A DNA stretch of 64,000 nucleotides from Macrocystis pyrifera (GCA_031763025.1 JASSKH010000007.1:7455930-7519929), one strand, 5' to 3'. Positions 47,701-59,268 are shown, counted from the first letter of the stretch. A program made the numbers and translations. The notes: generated by a model not told the origin, from the sequence alone.

Positions 47701-50700
47701 GGAGTGGACTGGACTGGACTGGACTGGACTGGACTGGACTAGACTGGACTGGACTGGACTGGACTGGACTGAACTGCACTGAAATAACAGCATCGCGGCC
47801 TACGAGATGCCGTTCGTTGTGCTTGAAGCTCTCAAGCCATCACCTTCGACGGTGCTCGGGATCGCTCCAGCCTCTCGGCCGTCCTCCGGCTTGGCCAGCC
47901 GTTCGCATACCATCATAATGTGCTTCGCCTGCGGAGGAGGAGGAGGAGGAGGTGGCAGGTGCGAGGGGGGGGGGGGGGGGGGGGGGGCGGAGGCGACGTC
48001 GAACGAACCACGAACCATCAGTCATGGAGGCCGTGAAGCAGCGCTTACACCGCAGGTAGTACTGAAGTACGTAGCACCAACCAGCCACATGGAGGGACCC
48101 CCCCTGAAATGAATTCGATACACACACTTCTCACGTTCCCACAGCATGATACCTGGTATGGAATACGAGTACGTTATTGTGGAAAGCTACAGATCAACAC
48201 GGACGCTTCCACGACACGGGAAACGGAGAGCCGAAACAACGTAACATTTAGAATAAAAGTCACGTACTCGTGGGAAACAGAACCGTACGTATATATCGCA
48301 GATCTCACAACACGGCATGCACGGATGGACACGCCACAAGCCAATCACAAAAAAAAATCGATCCTGGCAACGAGTACGTAGTTCTAGGCCCTCGGGTCGC
48401 ACGCGGTTACCTCGTCCTTTGACGAGACTGAAAGGTCCCCGTTGGTATCGTGACTCGACGTCCATCCGTACATTCGTCGGTAGCGTTGCTCCAGGCGACG
48501 CCGACAAAGTCGGATACATATTGACAGCACCGGAAACCTACGATATTGACAGCAAAGCAATAGGAATGCTGGCTACGCCCGGGACTTCTTACTTGGGAGA
48601 AAGGGTGTGTTCCACACAAACGTGAGTATACTTATATCCCCTAACCCCTGGTTTTGGGAGTTTCACACCAACGGTGTTATTTTCAGCTGCCTGAAAGACC
48701 GTTGGTCGCTTTTGGAGTGCCTTCGGTTGCCTTATGAGAGATTAGGCAAGTTAAGCGCAAACAATCAGGACAACAAATAGTAAGGACGAATAATTTCCGA
48801 AGTTTCTTCCTGGAGCTTCCAGCCTACTGGTACGTAGCTTTCTTAAACGCTCGTTTTCTAATAATATACATAGTACCAGGTACATCATAACTACATATTT
48901 GCTATATCATAAGTATACAGTTAGCATATCATACGTAGGTGCCCTCGACTGCCATGGCGAGAGCCGGTCAGCATTTTAATTCCCCCGTTCTCCCTGTTAC
49001 ATTTTTCCGACCCGACTTGCCTTTGTCCCGGCGAAGCTGACAGGGTAGAGGAGCTCAACCAGGGCATCTTCATCCACGGCGGCAGCGAGAGAGGCTGCTC
49101 CCAGTGGAACGGGAGCACACACCTGGGAAGCGTTTGCCAAGGAAAAAAAGGTTTTACACAGATCCAAACAGATCACGATCTGTGTAAAGCAAATCGTCTG
49201 CATCCTACGATATATATATATTACCAGCCGTGAGACGATGTGCAGGAAACATGTGTGTGTGCGCAAGAGTGGTGAAAATACAGATCCCATCTGGCAAACG
49301 TGATGACCTATTTGCAGTAGTCCGTACAGATCAGACCCAAAAAATAAAGGATCTATCTGACTCGAAGGATCTAGATCACAAAATGATAATATCGTTCGTC
49401 TGACATGTGGAAGGTTTCACACGTCGGACGGAGAGATCAGACAGATCATCTAGAGCATCTGTAGATCATTTATATCCTAAACCACCGCTATGAGTTGTTG
49501 CGCAGGATCTGTAGAGCACGGTTCCAACCCAGGAAAGACGTTCCAGAACGCGCAGATTATACGGCTCCCCAGTCGGCAACGTGAGCTACTGCTGCAGATG
49601 ATTCAGATCAGCGGGTACATCTATCTATCTGCTCCCGACATTATCTACATCGCGGAATGAGGACTCATCTCTCTGATGAGCTGTCTGATCTGGCCGCACG
49701 CACAGTGGTACACGGGGTGGGGAGAGGGGGGGTGTACACATTATCATGCATGGCCGTAGTCGTACGACCATAAACCCTCGCGTCCCTACAGTGCCGAGAC
49801 GGAGCACGTCGGATTTTCACCGACCAGACAAACAGACATTGCCTGCACCAATGCGAAGCGCCGTGAGGTGTTGGGCGAGTCACATGAAGGGTTAGCTGCA
49901 TCCTACTAAGAACCGCTTGTGAGGCGGATTTTCTTGCAGATGGATGATAGTGTCAATGAATCGATTTATTTTCTGGTGTGGCCACTTCCAGAGGCACCGA
50001 TGGGTGTACTATGTGACTGCCTCGCGGGTACCTTACCATATACACACTACTTGATACGATCGGGTATGCAGGGGGGGGGAAATTATTGGGTTCATCTTAC
50101 ACGTCGATAGACGCACGCTCGCGTTTAACGCTTGGCACTACATAGCACGGAGAGAGGGAGGTACGTGGATATGTACCCCTGTGCAAAGATGTGGGCATAC
50201 TCACGCAGGTCTAAAACAGGTCAAAATCATCCAGGCTCTCTCTACAGGTCATTGACACCCACCCGTGGGAAAGGGGAGAGTCAGCGGGGGGGAAAAAAAA
50301 GCACGCCACCATCACTACCAACTCCATCACCACCACCACTGCGGACAACTTTACCATGGTTTTGGTCTCGTCCAGGTCATTATTACAACAGTATAAAACT
50401 CCGGAATCGAACGCAAGCAACAACAATTGCTGTGCTCCACCGTATATGTATACACGTACACGTACAGGTACATATTTTACTTACAGCAGTAGTTTGAGCC
50501 CTACCATCCTTCAACGCGTGTGCTGCTTGCTGCAGCGTCCCTGTATTCATCGATTCAGCCCCTGTTCGACACGTGCTGTTGCGACGTCCCTGAATTTATT
50601 AATACACAACAGTAAGTGTCCCTCTATAATGCCGGTGACCGAAATATTGCCGGTGAAAATTGCAATGTGCGGAGTAACGCCGGTGCCCGCAATAATGACG

Positions 50701-53700
50701 ATGTGTTGGCCTGGCATATATCGGCACTATAGAGGGACCGGCGCTACTGCTGTACCCATGGTGCCCCCAAATGGTGCACCAGGTGTCCGAAGGCGAGAAA
50801 ACTACGGGCGGGAGAAGGGAGGGGGGCGGGGGGCGTACTCATTTGTTGCTTGCCTTAGTCATTTGACCATTGACCACGCATCCCTTTCGAGACGGAGCAC
50901 CGTTCCTACTCCTAATAGAGACACCTCCAACAATTGGGCGCACATTACGTTGTTTCCATAAATTACATAGAATTTTTTTTGCTAATCTTATCCCCTTCCT
51001 GTTTGGCCTCCTGTGGCCACCATCTATCTCCTAGGATAGCGATCGCTTTCTCGCTGCTATTCATTGTATCAAACTCCTCAATGTCACATTCGTCTATTTC
51101 CCTCATCTCCTCTTCTAACCCATCCCGTTCCTCCTTGTATATTTCACATTCTCCTACTATGTGAGTTCTACTCTCTATTGCTTTGCCACACGGGCACATC
51201 TGTGCGTCTCTCATGTCATGCATAGCCGTGGTCGTATGACCGTGTACCCTCGCATCCCTCGTACAAGGCCGGGACGGAGCACACGTCTAGTTTTTTCACC
51301 GACCAGGCAGACATTGATTGCTTGCACAAAGCGCGAATCACCGTGAGGCGTTCGGCGAGTCGCATGAAGCGTGAGCTGTATCCTGCTACGAAAGAGCCGC
51401 CCGTTGATGCGGATTTTCTAGCATTTGGGATGACGGCGTAGAAATAATTGACTTGGGAAGACCTAACGGCTTTCGACACCGCGAGCGGCCTCCGCCGTAA
51501 CCCAAACCGGAGGCGAGGAACAGAAAACTCGACATGAACCGTATGGAACCTATTCTTGGGGAAGCATCGAGGAGAGGGTGATATATAGGGGCTGTCCGGA
51601 ACAAAAACGTCACAAAACGAAGAAACAGGGGGGGGGGCGTCAAAACCTACAGACCTTTCCCAAAACGAGAAACTACGTACCAGGTACGCAACAATACTTG
51701 ACAAATCGGGCAGATCACGACCTAGATCATCTATTACGGGGGGCCATAGAAAATAGGACCAGATATTCTCAGCAAAGACAGGTAAATATATAGTTTTTTT
51801 TTTTGTGTGTACCATAGGTCCTATTTACGATGGTCCCCCGTAAGAACTAGATCCTGCATTTACAGTTATGAAGTTTGCTCGCAAGAGCTGTGTCATACAG
51901 ATCCCTCCCAGGCAAGCATGTGCGCAAGAGCGATGCCATATAGACCTCCACCCGGGAAACGTTGCCTACATCGTGCAGATCATACAAAACAGGAATCTAC
52001 CTGATTTGTACGCCCCGAAATTCCTAGATAATGAAATGGAGGATCTATCTGATCTGTCTGTCCCGAAGTAACTAGATGAGTGAATGAGGGAGCTGAGCTG
52101 ATCAATCTGATAGGTCCGATGGCGTGCGCAGGCATATGTGGCTCACCTCTCTCATCCGGTTCACGGCGGCAGCGGTGACGGGGTCCTTGGTTTGACTCGA
52201 AAGCATCGCAGACATGAGCACCTGCAATCGCGCGCAACAGTGGCGTGCCTGTGAGCTAGCTCAAGCAAAAATCGTCATCACGCGTGGATAAAGCCTTCAG
52301 TGCTACGTACTCGTGGGGAAGTCAGCGTAATCATCACGAGCGGAAGTCCAGTATATACAGTACGTATATATTATAGAATGAACGTGTACAACGGTCAAAC
52401 TGTGCGATATGTACGTAGTACTAATAGTTGCGGGACACAGGCCGAAGAGCCGGGAAGAAAAACATTTGATGCTGTAGTGGTGGGTGGGAGTTGGAGTACT
52501 CCGGGCGACGTTTCCCGGAGAGTGAATGTGAACAACGCCTCGACGAGGCGTGCTTCTTCGTGACGACGAAAAGGCCAAATGCAATGCACCAAACGCGACG
52601 GAAGCTGCTGCTCCAGGCATGGCACCACCCCCCCCCACGCATGTGCGCACGCAACACACCAAGCTTCACGCGGCGCACTCACTCGACGTGAGAATCGCAG
52701 GCACTCACTCGCTGTTGCTGCGCCTCACTCTCACTGCTTACGATATCAGCGCAATGGGCAAACGCACTCGTCACACAAACACGAACGGCAAGGGGTGTGC
52801 TTTTCTCGAGGGACGCGAAAGCCGGGAGCAGGCCGCAGCGTCCAATACGTCCCCCTTTTTTGTCTGCACGATTTCTCCCCGACGAGCTTTGCAGCCTGAG
52901 TCTATCACCTGTTGGTCAGCCCCTCTCACCACAGACACACACACCACTTGGACAGCAATGTAAGGGCCGTTTGGTGCTCATAGGCATACTCCAAAAGCAC
53001 CTTATACTTCGAGACAGAGTGGTATCAACATCACTCCGGGCGAACACGTGATGACCGTACGGCGTTCACATTTATACTCGAACGGTCCTTTACATGTCCT
53101 TCCACATTGCTCTACCTCGTATGCAGGATTCAGAACTGAAAAAAAAGCATACCATGGTGGACGGTATGGCTTTACATACAACCCCTTCAGGAAAAATACT
53201 TGGAGTTAGTACGTATAGGATTCTTAGGTTTCTGTATGTAACTGCACACTGCACTGGTAAAAGTGGGAACAATGCAGCCGATCGATTGTGTATTATACTC
53301 GTGCCGCATACCTGGTACATGCATTCTACTCGAATTTTTCCGGAGAAATTTCGTACGTATCTACGGGTTATAGAGGTAGTGACGTAGGGGTAGGGCTTAA
53401 GGTATAGGGTTGGTTATTGGATTTCTTCGAAATGACCATAACCACACTCAAAATGCTGGAATCACACGCCGACGATTATCGACTGCTCATCTCCGTACTG
53501 GAACCCCACACAATAGTGGCGGGGTAGATGAAAAAGGAAAGACGCACATTCGGGCAGGCGGCACTATCACAGCGGCAAAACGCCACCAACGTGCAACTCC
53601 AGACGCGTGCTATATACGACAGGGGTACGAGCACTTTTTAGCCGATTTGTTTCTGGCTGATGTGGGCTTCCCAACTCAGGAAGTACCCAATAGCGTACCT

Positions 53701-54903
53701 GGTACGTTTTTACAACACATTGTCCGTTAACAGACCGACAGCGGGCCATGAGATTGCTCGTCGGGCTAGAGCGTACCAGGTAGGTGCACTCCTTAAGATC
53801 CGTTTTGGGCTAGGATAGGAAGCTCCTAAGGCGATGAGCCTCTCAGAAAATGGCAGGTTGCCCCCTCCTGCCACAGCTACAGCACATACCATACATCACA
53901 GTAAATATCAGGTATGAAATACACACCGGAAAAATCCCTCACGCGTGGCAAGCAAGCTACGTGCAACCTCACCTCGGAAAATTGCCTTTTTAATTTTTTC
54001 CCCCACGTATAGACACACCCACTCCTGGAAATCTGCATCTTCAGAATTTGTTTTCCTCGTTTACGGACTTCATTTGCTGCATGAGGCGGTATAAAACCCG
54101 TAGTTTGCGCGATCGAAGTATCACACACAGATTGGGAAGATGAGTTTCGACGGAATCCTCGATCTCACAGCTGTTGTTGTTTTTTTTTTTATTTATAAAT
54201 ATCGCACGGATGACAAGATACGCCAACCACACCCCCCGCTACGACGGTTTTCCCGAGCCGAGTTTTCTCCAAAAGCAAGGAAGGGCAAAAAAAAAACACA
54301 CACACACACAAACGAGAACGGCGGCTTGTTGAAAAATCTCGACGACATCTTTCAATAGAGTGGACGGACCGTTCGTCGTTTGAACCTTCTTTCCCGTTGT
54401 AGAGGGAGAATCGCCTTCGAAAGTCTTCCAAAGGGGATGTGTTGGTGTGTCACCACGTTATCATGCGTTTTTATAACTACGGCGCATATCATAAGTGCGC
54501 GGCAAAGTTCGAGAAAAGGGAAACATTGGGAGGCATTCATTTCTAACCCTATTCGACTTTTTCGCAACGAAAAACAAGCAAAAAAAATAAAATAAATCAA
54601 GCCTGACGCTTGGCGAGCCAAGTTCTGGGCGTAAATGAATTACCCTGTTCGATATCCACAGTCGAACCCCAATCGGTTACGTACGTACTATTGACACTTT
54701 CCCGTTCAGAGCGGCAGGATGCACTCTGCCTCACAGAAGAATCTGAGTCTGGGCCAAATCATCTACCACAACTTTCACCTTTAGTTACTACCAGTACGCA
54801 CTTGAATGTCATGTTGTCCTCTTCGTGGTAAAAACAGCAGAATGTACTCTGGACCAACCGTGGTGCAAGTCTACGGCTGGGTTCGTGCGCTACTTCTGCT
54901 ACC

Positions 54904-54960
<57 letters not shown>

Positions 54961-56139
54961 GCCGCTGTTGCTAAGTCGGATGATTTTTCCAAAACAAAAG
55001 CGGAGTCAATTTGTAATAGTCCAAACCGGGTTGAAGTTTTTTGGTGTAAAGAAAATTGCCGATGAGAGTATTATTTGCCCTTCTGTGCTGTCCCAACCGC
55101 AGACCTGGTGAGGTTGCTGTTGTTGTTGTTGTTGTTGTTGTTGTTTTCTTAAAATTCGCATCCCCTTTTATTGCCGTCGGCCTTCTAGCTCCTTCTCCCT
55201 CCTGATCGCAACTCACATCCGGGGTCAACTTGTCAACATAGTAGACTGTAGGCTCGTATCCCCCCTTCCCACCACGGTACGTACGTGCCCTTCTTTTTGT
55301 ATCGCGAGAAGGGTTCAGCGCTTCCTTCCCTCGTCGACTATAGCGGGCGATCGGCTTGAATAGCCCTCAGCGAGTTGGCTTAGGGTCGGCGGCTGTCTTT
55401 CGCTTGTTTCAGGCATCCTACAAAGAGTTTCTATAGTTAGTGTCGCGTGCAGAACTACTCAAGAATGGCTCGGGGGCCACCGGCGTTGAATAACGAAACT
55501 AAAACAAGACAAAGCCGTAGAAGATTCATTTGGACACCATGCATCACGATCATCTTCACTACGTACGTACGTACATACGTACGCACGCACGCACGGTTGT
55601 AATTGACAAAGATAACAGCAACCAACGCCGCCCGTACTGTTTTCTTTCTTCTAAGTCAGAACCGCCTGCAGGAAGCGCCTGGCGTGCGTATGCAAAATTC
55701 GACGCGAGTCGGCGAGGGAAGAAAAAGTGCTGATTTTTTTTTTTCTCGCGATAGAAACGAAGGCGACGTACCCACCGTTGTGGGGCGAGGGTGAAGAATT
55801 AAAAAAAAAAGCTTTTTGATCATGGGTCTGAGATACGACTAGGAGGGAGAGGGAGAAGCAGGGGCGGACATACAGTAGCAAGACATGGGACAAGAAAAAA
55901 CTAAACAAAATCAGACACAAATAAACATCACGGCGCACCTGGAATCGCACGTCGTCGTCACTGCCCGTGCTGGACTGCTTCAATGCGTTCGCTCCGGCGA
56001 AATCCACGGCAGCGTCACGCGCTTTTCGCATGGTTCTTACCCCTTCCATCTGCTGCCGCCATTTGTCCTGCGGCGGCTCGGTAGGTAGGAGCAGAGCCTC
56101 TTCTGGAATTCCAGGTGGCCGATACGTAGACGGGGGCAT
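44672..56139 (-). CDS. NTH1: Endonuclease III homologue (DNA glycosylase / AP lyase)
   Basis: Seven exons join in phase to give 267 residues. The protein is the bifunctional glycosylase/AP lyase of base excision repair that removes oxidised pyrimidines. Recognisable parts in order: [13 protein letters not shown] near residue 40; [16 protein letters not shown] (68-83); [15 protein letters not shown]; the helix-hairpin-helix LPGVGPKM, with catalytic Lys165; [17 protein letters not shown], with catalytic Asp184; and the Fe-S cluster Cys241-x6-Cys248-x2-Cys251-x5-Cys257. The length is slightly short for eukaryotic NTH1 (about 300), so an N-terminal targeting segment may lie upstream. The frame stays open to 56619, and ATG 56139 is only the best internal start. 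One intron uses a GC donor. Introns run from 0.5 to 3.7 kb and contain many repeats. The gene is convergent with the scaffold gene. Confidence 0.93.
45386..45496 (-). CDS. NTH1: NTH1 exon 6
   Basis: The acceptor is cttgcgcag; the donor is CACTG/gtgagc, phase 2. It encodes [19 protein letters not shown] and [16 protein letters not shown]. Confidence 0.95.
45600..45830 (-). mobile_element. Poly(C)-tailed element upstream of NTH1 exon 6
   Basis: On the - strand it is in the sense direction and ends in a short C run about 110 nt before the exon 6 acceptor. Confidence 0.72.
46298..46400 (-). CDS. NTH1: NTH1 exon 5 (helix-hairpin-helix, active site)
   Basis: The acceptor is gattgcag; the donor is CACAG/gtattc, phase 2. 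It encodes [16 protein letters not shown], with the Schiff-base Lys, and [10 protein letters not shown], with the catalytic Asp. Confidence 0.95.
46440..46565. repeat. About 20-bp minisatellite GCCTCTACAGTGCAGTAGA
   Basis: About six copies, same unit as the array at 23258-23405. Confidence 0.78.
46640..46890. repeat. About 32-bp minisatellite
   Basis: The unit is TATTTGCAATACCATCAGTG followed by ttgtaccactgc, about seven copies. Confidence 0.85.
47704..47771. repeat. (GGACT)n satellite
   Basis: About 13 near-perfect pentamers in an NTH1 intron. Confidence 0.95.
47844..47928 (-). CDS. NTH1: NTH1 exon 4
   Basis: The acceptor cctccgcag lies about 38 nt after a long C tract (sense strand). The donor is GTCGAAG/gtgatg, phase 1. 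It encodes [20 protein letters not shown] and GAIPSTVE, the helix before the hairpin motif. Confidence 0.9.
48265..48510 (-). repeat. Inverted partner of the 16855-17090 repeat
   Basis: In reverse it shares TGTCGGCGTCGCCTGGAGCA-like, GTCAAAGGACGAGGT and GAGATCTGCGATATATACG blocks. Confidence 0.75.
49021..49122 (-). CDS. NTH1: NTH1 exon 3 (GC donor)
   Basis: The acceptor is gcttcccag; the donor is ACAAAG/gcaagt, a GC donor; phase 0, 34 codons ending in [16 protein letters not shown]. This matches the LIYPVGF block of NTH1. Confidence 0.9.
49310..49640 (-). repeat. GATC-rich dispersed repeat, copy 5
   Basis: Clusters of AGATCAGACAGATCATC with the reverse core CGGCAACGTGAGCTACTGC. Confidence 0.6.
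49715..50040 (-). mobile_element. Poly(C)-tailed element, near full length
   Basis: In reverse, it runs from GGTAAGGTACCCGCGAGGC (5' part) to a C7 tail at about 49730. Confidence 0.75.
50815..51205 (-). mobile_element. Non-LTR retrotransposon 3' end (coding C-terminus plus tail)
   Basis: The - strand frame ending at TAA 50965-50963 encodes [17 protein letters not shown], then [16 protein letters not shown] and [11 protein letters not shown]. The Cys-x-Cys-x8-His-x4-Cys pattern is typical of the zinc-binding C-terminus of LINE reverse transcriptases. The following sequence ends in GCAACAAATGAGTACGCCCC and a C-rich run. It is 5'-truncated: no reverse transcriptase core is present, and it joins a SINE-like copy at 51210. 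Confidence 0.72.
51210..51440 (-). mobile_element. Poly(C)-tailed element, tail replaced by the retroelement fragment
   Basis: The body matches the family, and its GCATGACATGAGA end runs straight into the LINE fragment without a C run. Confidence 0.65.
51734..51843. mobile_element. TA-flanked MITE, copy 2
   Basis: 110 bp with ends TTACGGGGGG / TCCCCCGTAA; TA lies on the left side only, and the right flank is GA. Confidence 0.8.
52147..52221 (-). CDS. NTH1: NTH1 exon 2 (LSSQTKD)
   Basis: The acceptor is gattgcag; the donor is AGAGAG/gtgagc; phase 0, 25 codons: [20 protein letters not shown] and NRMRE. LSSQTKD is a signature of the family. Confidence 0.93.
54905..54960. repeat. (CTG)n microsatellite
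   Basis: About 18 pure CTG units in NTH1 intron 1, CAG on the transcribed sense strand. Confidence 0.95.
55170..55345 (+). repeat. GTAACTC-type dispersed repeat, copy 3
   Basis: It contains GCAACTCACATCCGGGGTCA, CACCACGGTACG and TATCGCGAGAAGGGTTCAGC. Confidence 0.65.
55939..56139 (-). CDS. NTH1: NTH1 exon 1 (start uncertain)
   Basis: The donor is TTCCAG/gtgcgc, phase 0. It encodes [10 protein letters not shown] from ATG 56139, then [20 protein letters not shown] and DDDVRFQ. The frame is open upstream for about 480 bases, so translation could begin earlier or a further exon could exist. Confidence 0.75.
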
Positions 56140-56804
56140 GCACAGAAAGAAAGGAGGGGCGGCGCCGGTATCACGGCACACCACCTCAGCTATGCCGGCA
56201 TGGAGCCTCAACACATATAACAGGCTCCGCGAAATGATTCTACGGTAAGCCAGCGTGTGCTCGGACGAAAAGGGAGAAAAAGACGACCTGCACTCCGTCT
56301 CAAATGTCGATCGGTTTGAGGAACAAACCAATTCGGTGGGGAATTTTTTCTGGACGAATCTATGAAAAAACGAGTGTTTGCTTTTTATGTACCTGGCACG
56401 TATTGTACATACTAATTTACGAAAAACGAGTTTTTTTTTTTTTGTTGATACATATTTGCATTGTCCTTGGTTTTTCATCATATACCCCGCCTCCCCCCCC
56501 TTGTGTCTGGGTCTCGCGAATGGGTACATAAGTGAAGGTGTCGGGGGACAATGAATGATTCGTGTACCCATCCTGGGTGTTATCAGACGCGCGCTGCGAT
56601 AGGGCATGCCTTGCATCACTCTGAGCGGGGGTATGAGGGCCGTTTAGAGACTACTGCTGTAGTATGAAGACCTAGCGGTCCTTCTATTGACGCCGAGAGT
56701 TTACGTATGAATACAGCACTTTTTGGCCAAACTATTCATGACTGACCCGGGTTTCCTTCACCGAATATCGTTGGAACACCACTACTATACCTATTACGGA
56801 GGCG

Positions 56805-57045
56805 GGGGGTGGGGGGGGGGGGGGGCGTCGGGTTTGCACCGACCAGGCAGACATTGCTTGCACCAAGCGCGAAGCGCCGTGAGGTGTTGGGCGAGTCTCA
56901 TGAAGGGTGAGCTGCATCCTATTACGGGGGTCCATAGTTAACAGGACCTATGGTGTACATAAAAACCTATATATTTACCTATTTTTACTAACAATATTTG
57001 GTCCTGTTAACTATGGACCCCCGTAATAATAAGAACCGCTTCAGA
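56805..57045 (-). mobile_element. Poly(C)-tailed element split by a MITE
   Basis: The body is interrupted at GCTGCATCC; the remaining AAGAACCGCTT resumes after the MITE 56922-57026. It is truncated at the tail side and followed by a G run. Confidence 0.8.
56922..57026. mobile_element. TA-flanked MITE, copy 3, nested
   Basis: 105 bp, ends TTACGGGGGTCCATAGTTAA and complement, TA on both sides, inserted in a poly(C)-tailed element. Confidence 0.9.
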
Positions 57046-57064
57046 GGCGGGGGGGGGGGGGGGG

Positions 57065-57178
57065 GGGGGATAGTAATCAGGACCCATCATTTGCACAGAA
57101 ATCTACATATAGTACAGTATTTTTACTACTGTATCATACTGTTGTCAGCATATTTCGGTCCTGATTGCTGTGTTCCCC
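57065..57178. mobile_element. MITE-like inverted repeat, single copy
   Basis: The ends GGATAGTAATCAGGACC and GGTCCTGATTGCTGTGTTCC pair imperfectly. It resembles the TA-flanked MITE in the GGTCCTG part only. Confidence 0.55.
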
Positions 57179-57260
57179 GAACATAGTACGTGCCTGGTAT
57201 GTGCGTACAAAGAGTTTTACAATGTTCCTCATTCTGAATGAATAATTCCCTGCGCATTAA

Positions 57261-57303
<43 letters not shown>
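57261..57303. repeat. (AAT)n microsatellite
   Basis: About 14 pure AAT units. Confidence 0.95.
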
Positions 57304-58039
57304 TCATTCGTGACGGCCTCGATTTAGGATTTAGGATTGGAGGTTCATCGGTGTCAAGCACTTTCAGCTTTTCCCTAAATCAGTTTTAGGGTGATTTACA
57401 GTGAGGTACAGGGAAGTTCAGTAGAACCCGAGCATCGTGGTAAGGGACTGGGACGCACGTACTATCGGAACTGGCCAGGAAGGCAGCTTCTCTTGTTTCA
57501 GGAGACGCCTTGTTGCGTTGTCGTATCATTCCTCTTCATGATGAGAGAGAAGGGAGCTGTTGAGAGAGTGATTCGATTCAAGGCATCAAGCCCACTCCGC
57601 TCTCCCATTAACCCGCTGGACGGGTAAAGACAGTTGTCCTAGAAACTTTCCTCGGGGCGCTTGTCTACTCTTTTCCTATCGGCTGTCCTAACCATTGTAC
57701 TGCAAATTGAAACCTCGGAGACCGGAGGCCCAGGAATAGTCTTCGGGTATTCTTGGCTTCGATACTGCGGCCTGTATTATAACTGCTTCTATAGCCCGAT
57801 ACTACATCATATCACAGAAGGACAGTGAAGTAGACCACTGTAATAGGAGTACAGAGCTCCTTAAGGCGTAGTCAGGAGCCCTAGAAAAATTAGGTGCTGC
57901 CCCAATACCTGCCGCAGCATGCGACATCACGCACACCACTCTCGGGAGTAACTTACAAGGAACGCTTGCTTTTCATATATATATATATATTAATCATCAT
58001 TTTTACTTTCCAGCCTAACTCGTAGGAAGTTTTACCCTC

Positions 58040-58165
58040 AGCGATCTTCTGGACAAGCCGGGGTCACAGGTGTCGTCCCTTCTCCCCCCCGGTACGCACC
58101 CTTTGTTTTTTTCTGTCGGGCATAGGGTTTAGCGTTCCCACTGCGCGTCGATTTTCATCGAATGT
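58040..58165 (+). repeat. GTAACTC-type dispersed repeat, partial copy 4
   Basis: It has GCCGGGGTCACAG, CCCGGTACGCACC and GGGTTTAGCGTTCCCACTG, followed by GTCGATTTTCATCGAA; the start is diverged. Confidence 0.5.
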
Positions 58166-58799
58166 AGCTACTTAACTCACTCACGCTCTCGTGCTTTCCG
58201 CTAATCAATTTATTATGCAAGAAAAAGTCCCTACGAGCATGCACTCGGGGAGACTCGAACCCACGAAACTGATCTTGATAGGCTCGCGGACCACCTACCA
58301 AGCCACCGGGGACGCCGGCGATAGTATCAATAAAATGTCCCTCATGTTTACGGCCAGAGTTGTATACAGAGAGCCCTTGCGTTGCGATGCCCACACCCAA
58401 TCCGCACGGGACACGTAACAGCCGCCAACAGGGGTCGGATGCGACTCGCAGTACAGTAGAACACGCCTGTGAACCCCAAAAAAAACGGGCAAAAAATAGG
58501 CCAAGAAGTGGGTTGCCGACGAAACCATTTTTTATGTTGTTCGTTGAGAACAAAAAAAAATGAATATTACGTTTATGTAGAGAGGGAAACACACAGAGCT
58601 ACACGCCACCACACGCTAGAAGCCGGCCTTGACTCTTCCCGGGCCCGGTCTAGCGAAGATGGAGTCTAATTTTCGTATGTGGGCTCTCAACAGTACAGCA
58701 AATAGACCTGCGGGGGGGGCATCCCTTCATATACAGGGGAACAGGGAAGGGGGCGCGGGGATTTTTTTTTTTTTTTCTAGGGGGATAATTCGTTTATAT

Positions 58800-58950
58800 A
58801 TGGTGAGGGAAGGGGGAACTGTACTCATACCATGTATGGCCGTAGTCGCATGACCATATTATAGACCCTCGCATCTCCACAATGCCGGGACGGAGCACGT
58901 CGGGATTTTACCGACCAGGCAGACAGACATCGCTAGCACCCATACGGTAG
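58800..58950 (-). mobile_element. Poly(C)-tailed element, partial
   Basis: TGTACTCATACCATGTATGG and the reverse body up to GACCAGGCAGACAGACATCG, then unrelated G-rich sequence. Confidence 0.65.
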
Positions 58951-59268
58951 CCCGGGGGGGGGGGTCGGGGGGGGGGGGGGGGGGTGGTGGGGGGGTTAAC
59001 TCTTTGGGGAGCCCGAGTTAGCGGCCAATAAAATGATGAACTGGGTATTATCTATCAACCATGTACGAGCAGCTTCACCGCTCCGCAGTCCGCAATACTG
59101 GTAGTTTCGTGATGCCCCCGTGCTTTGCCCCGCTCGGCTCCTTGCACTGCGGTATATATTCGAACGTCAGTCACCAGTCAGTCTGCACCATCTCTCGAAT
59201 CACGCAGTGGTCAAACTGCAATCGTCGTCGCTTTTGTTGCTCCCATTATTTCTTGTCTGAAAGTCCCA

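Noticed and set aside
56140..56619. Upstream extension of the NTH1 frame to about 160 more residues
   Set aside because: The extra sequence is low-quality and shows no NTH1 similarity. It is kept only as start uncertainty.
58240..58313. tRNA-like sequence on the - strand, with A-box-like TGGCTTGGTAGG and B-box-like GGTTCGAGTCT at tRNA spacing
   Set aside because: No acceptor, D or anticodon stem can be paired, and the T stem has a mismatch. It is at most a degraded tRNA or a SINE head.
23700..58950. CRISPR-like array made of the spaced repeats
   Set aside because: The repeats are about 300 bp, diverged, in both orientations and irregularly spaced; they are dispersed retroelements in a eukaryotic genome.
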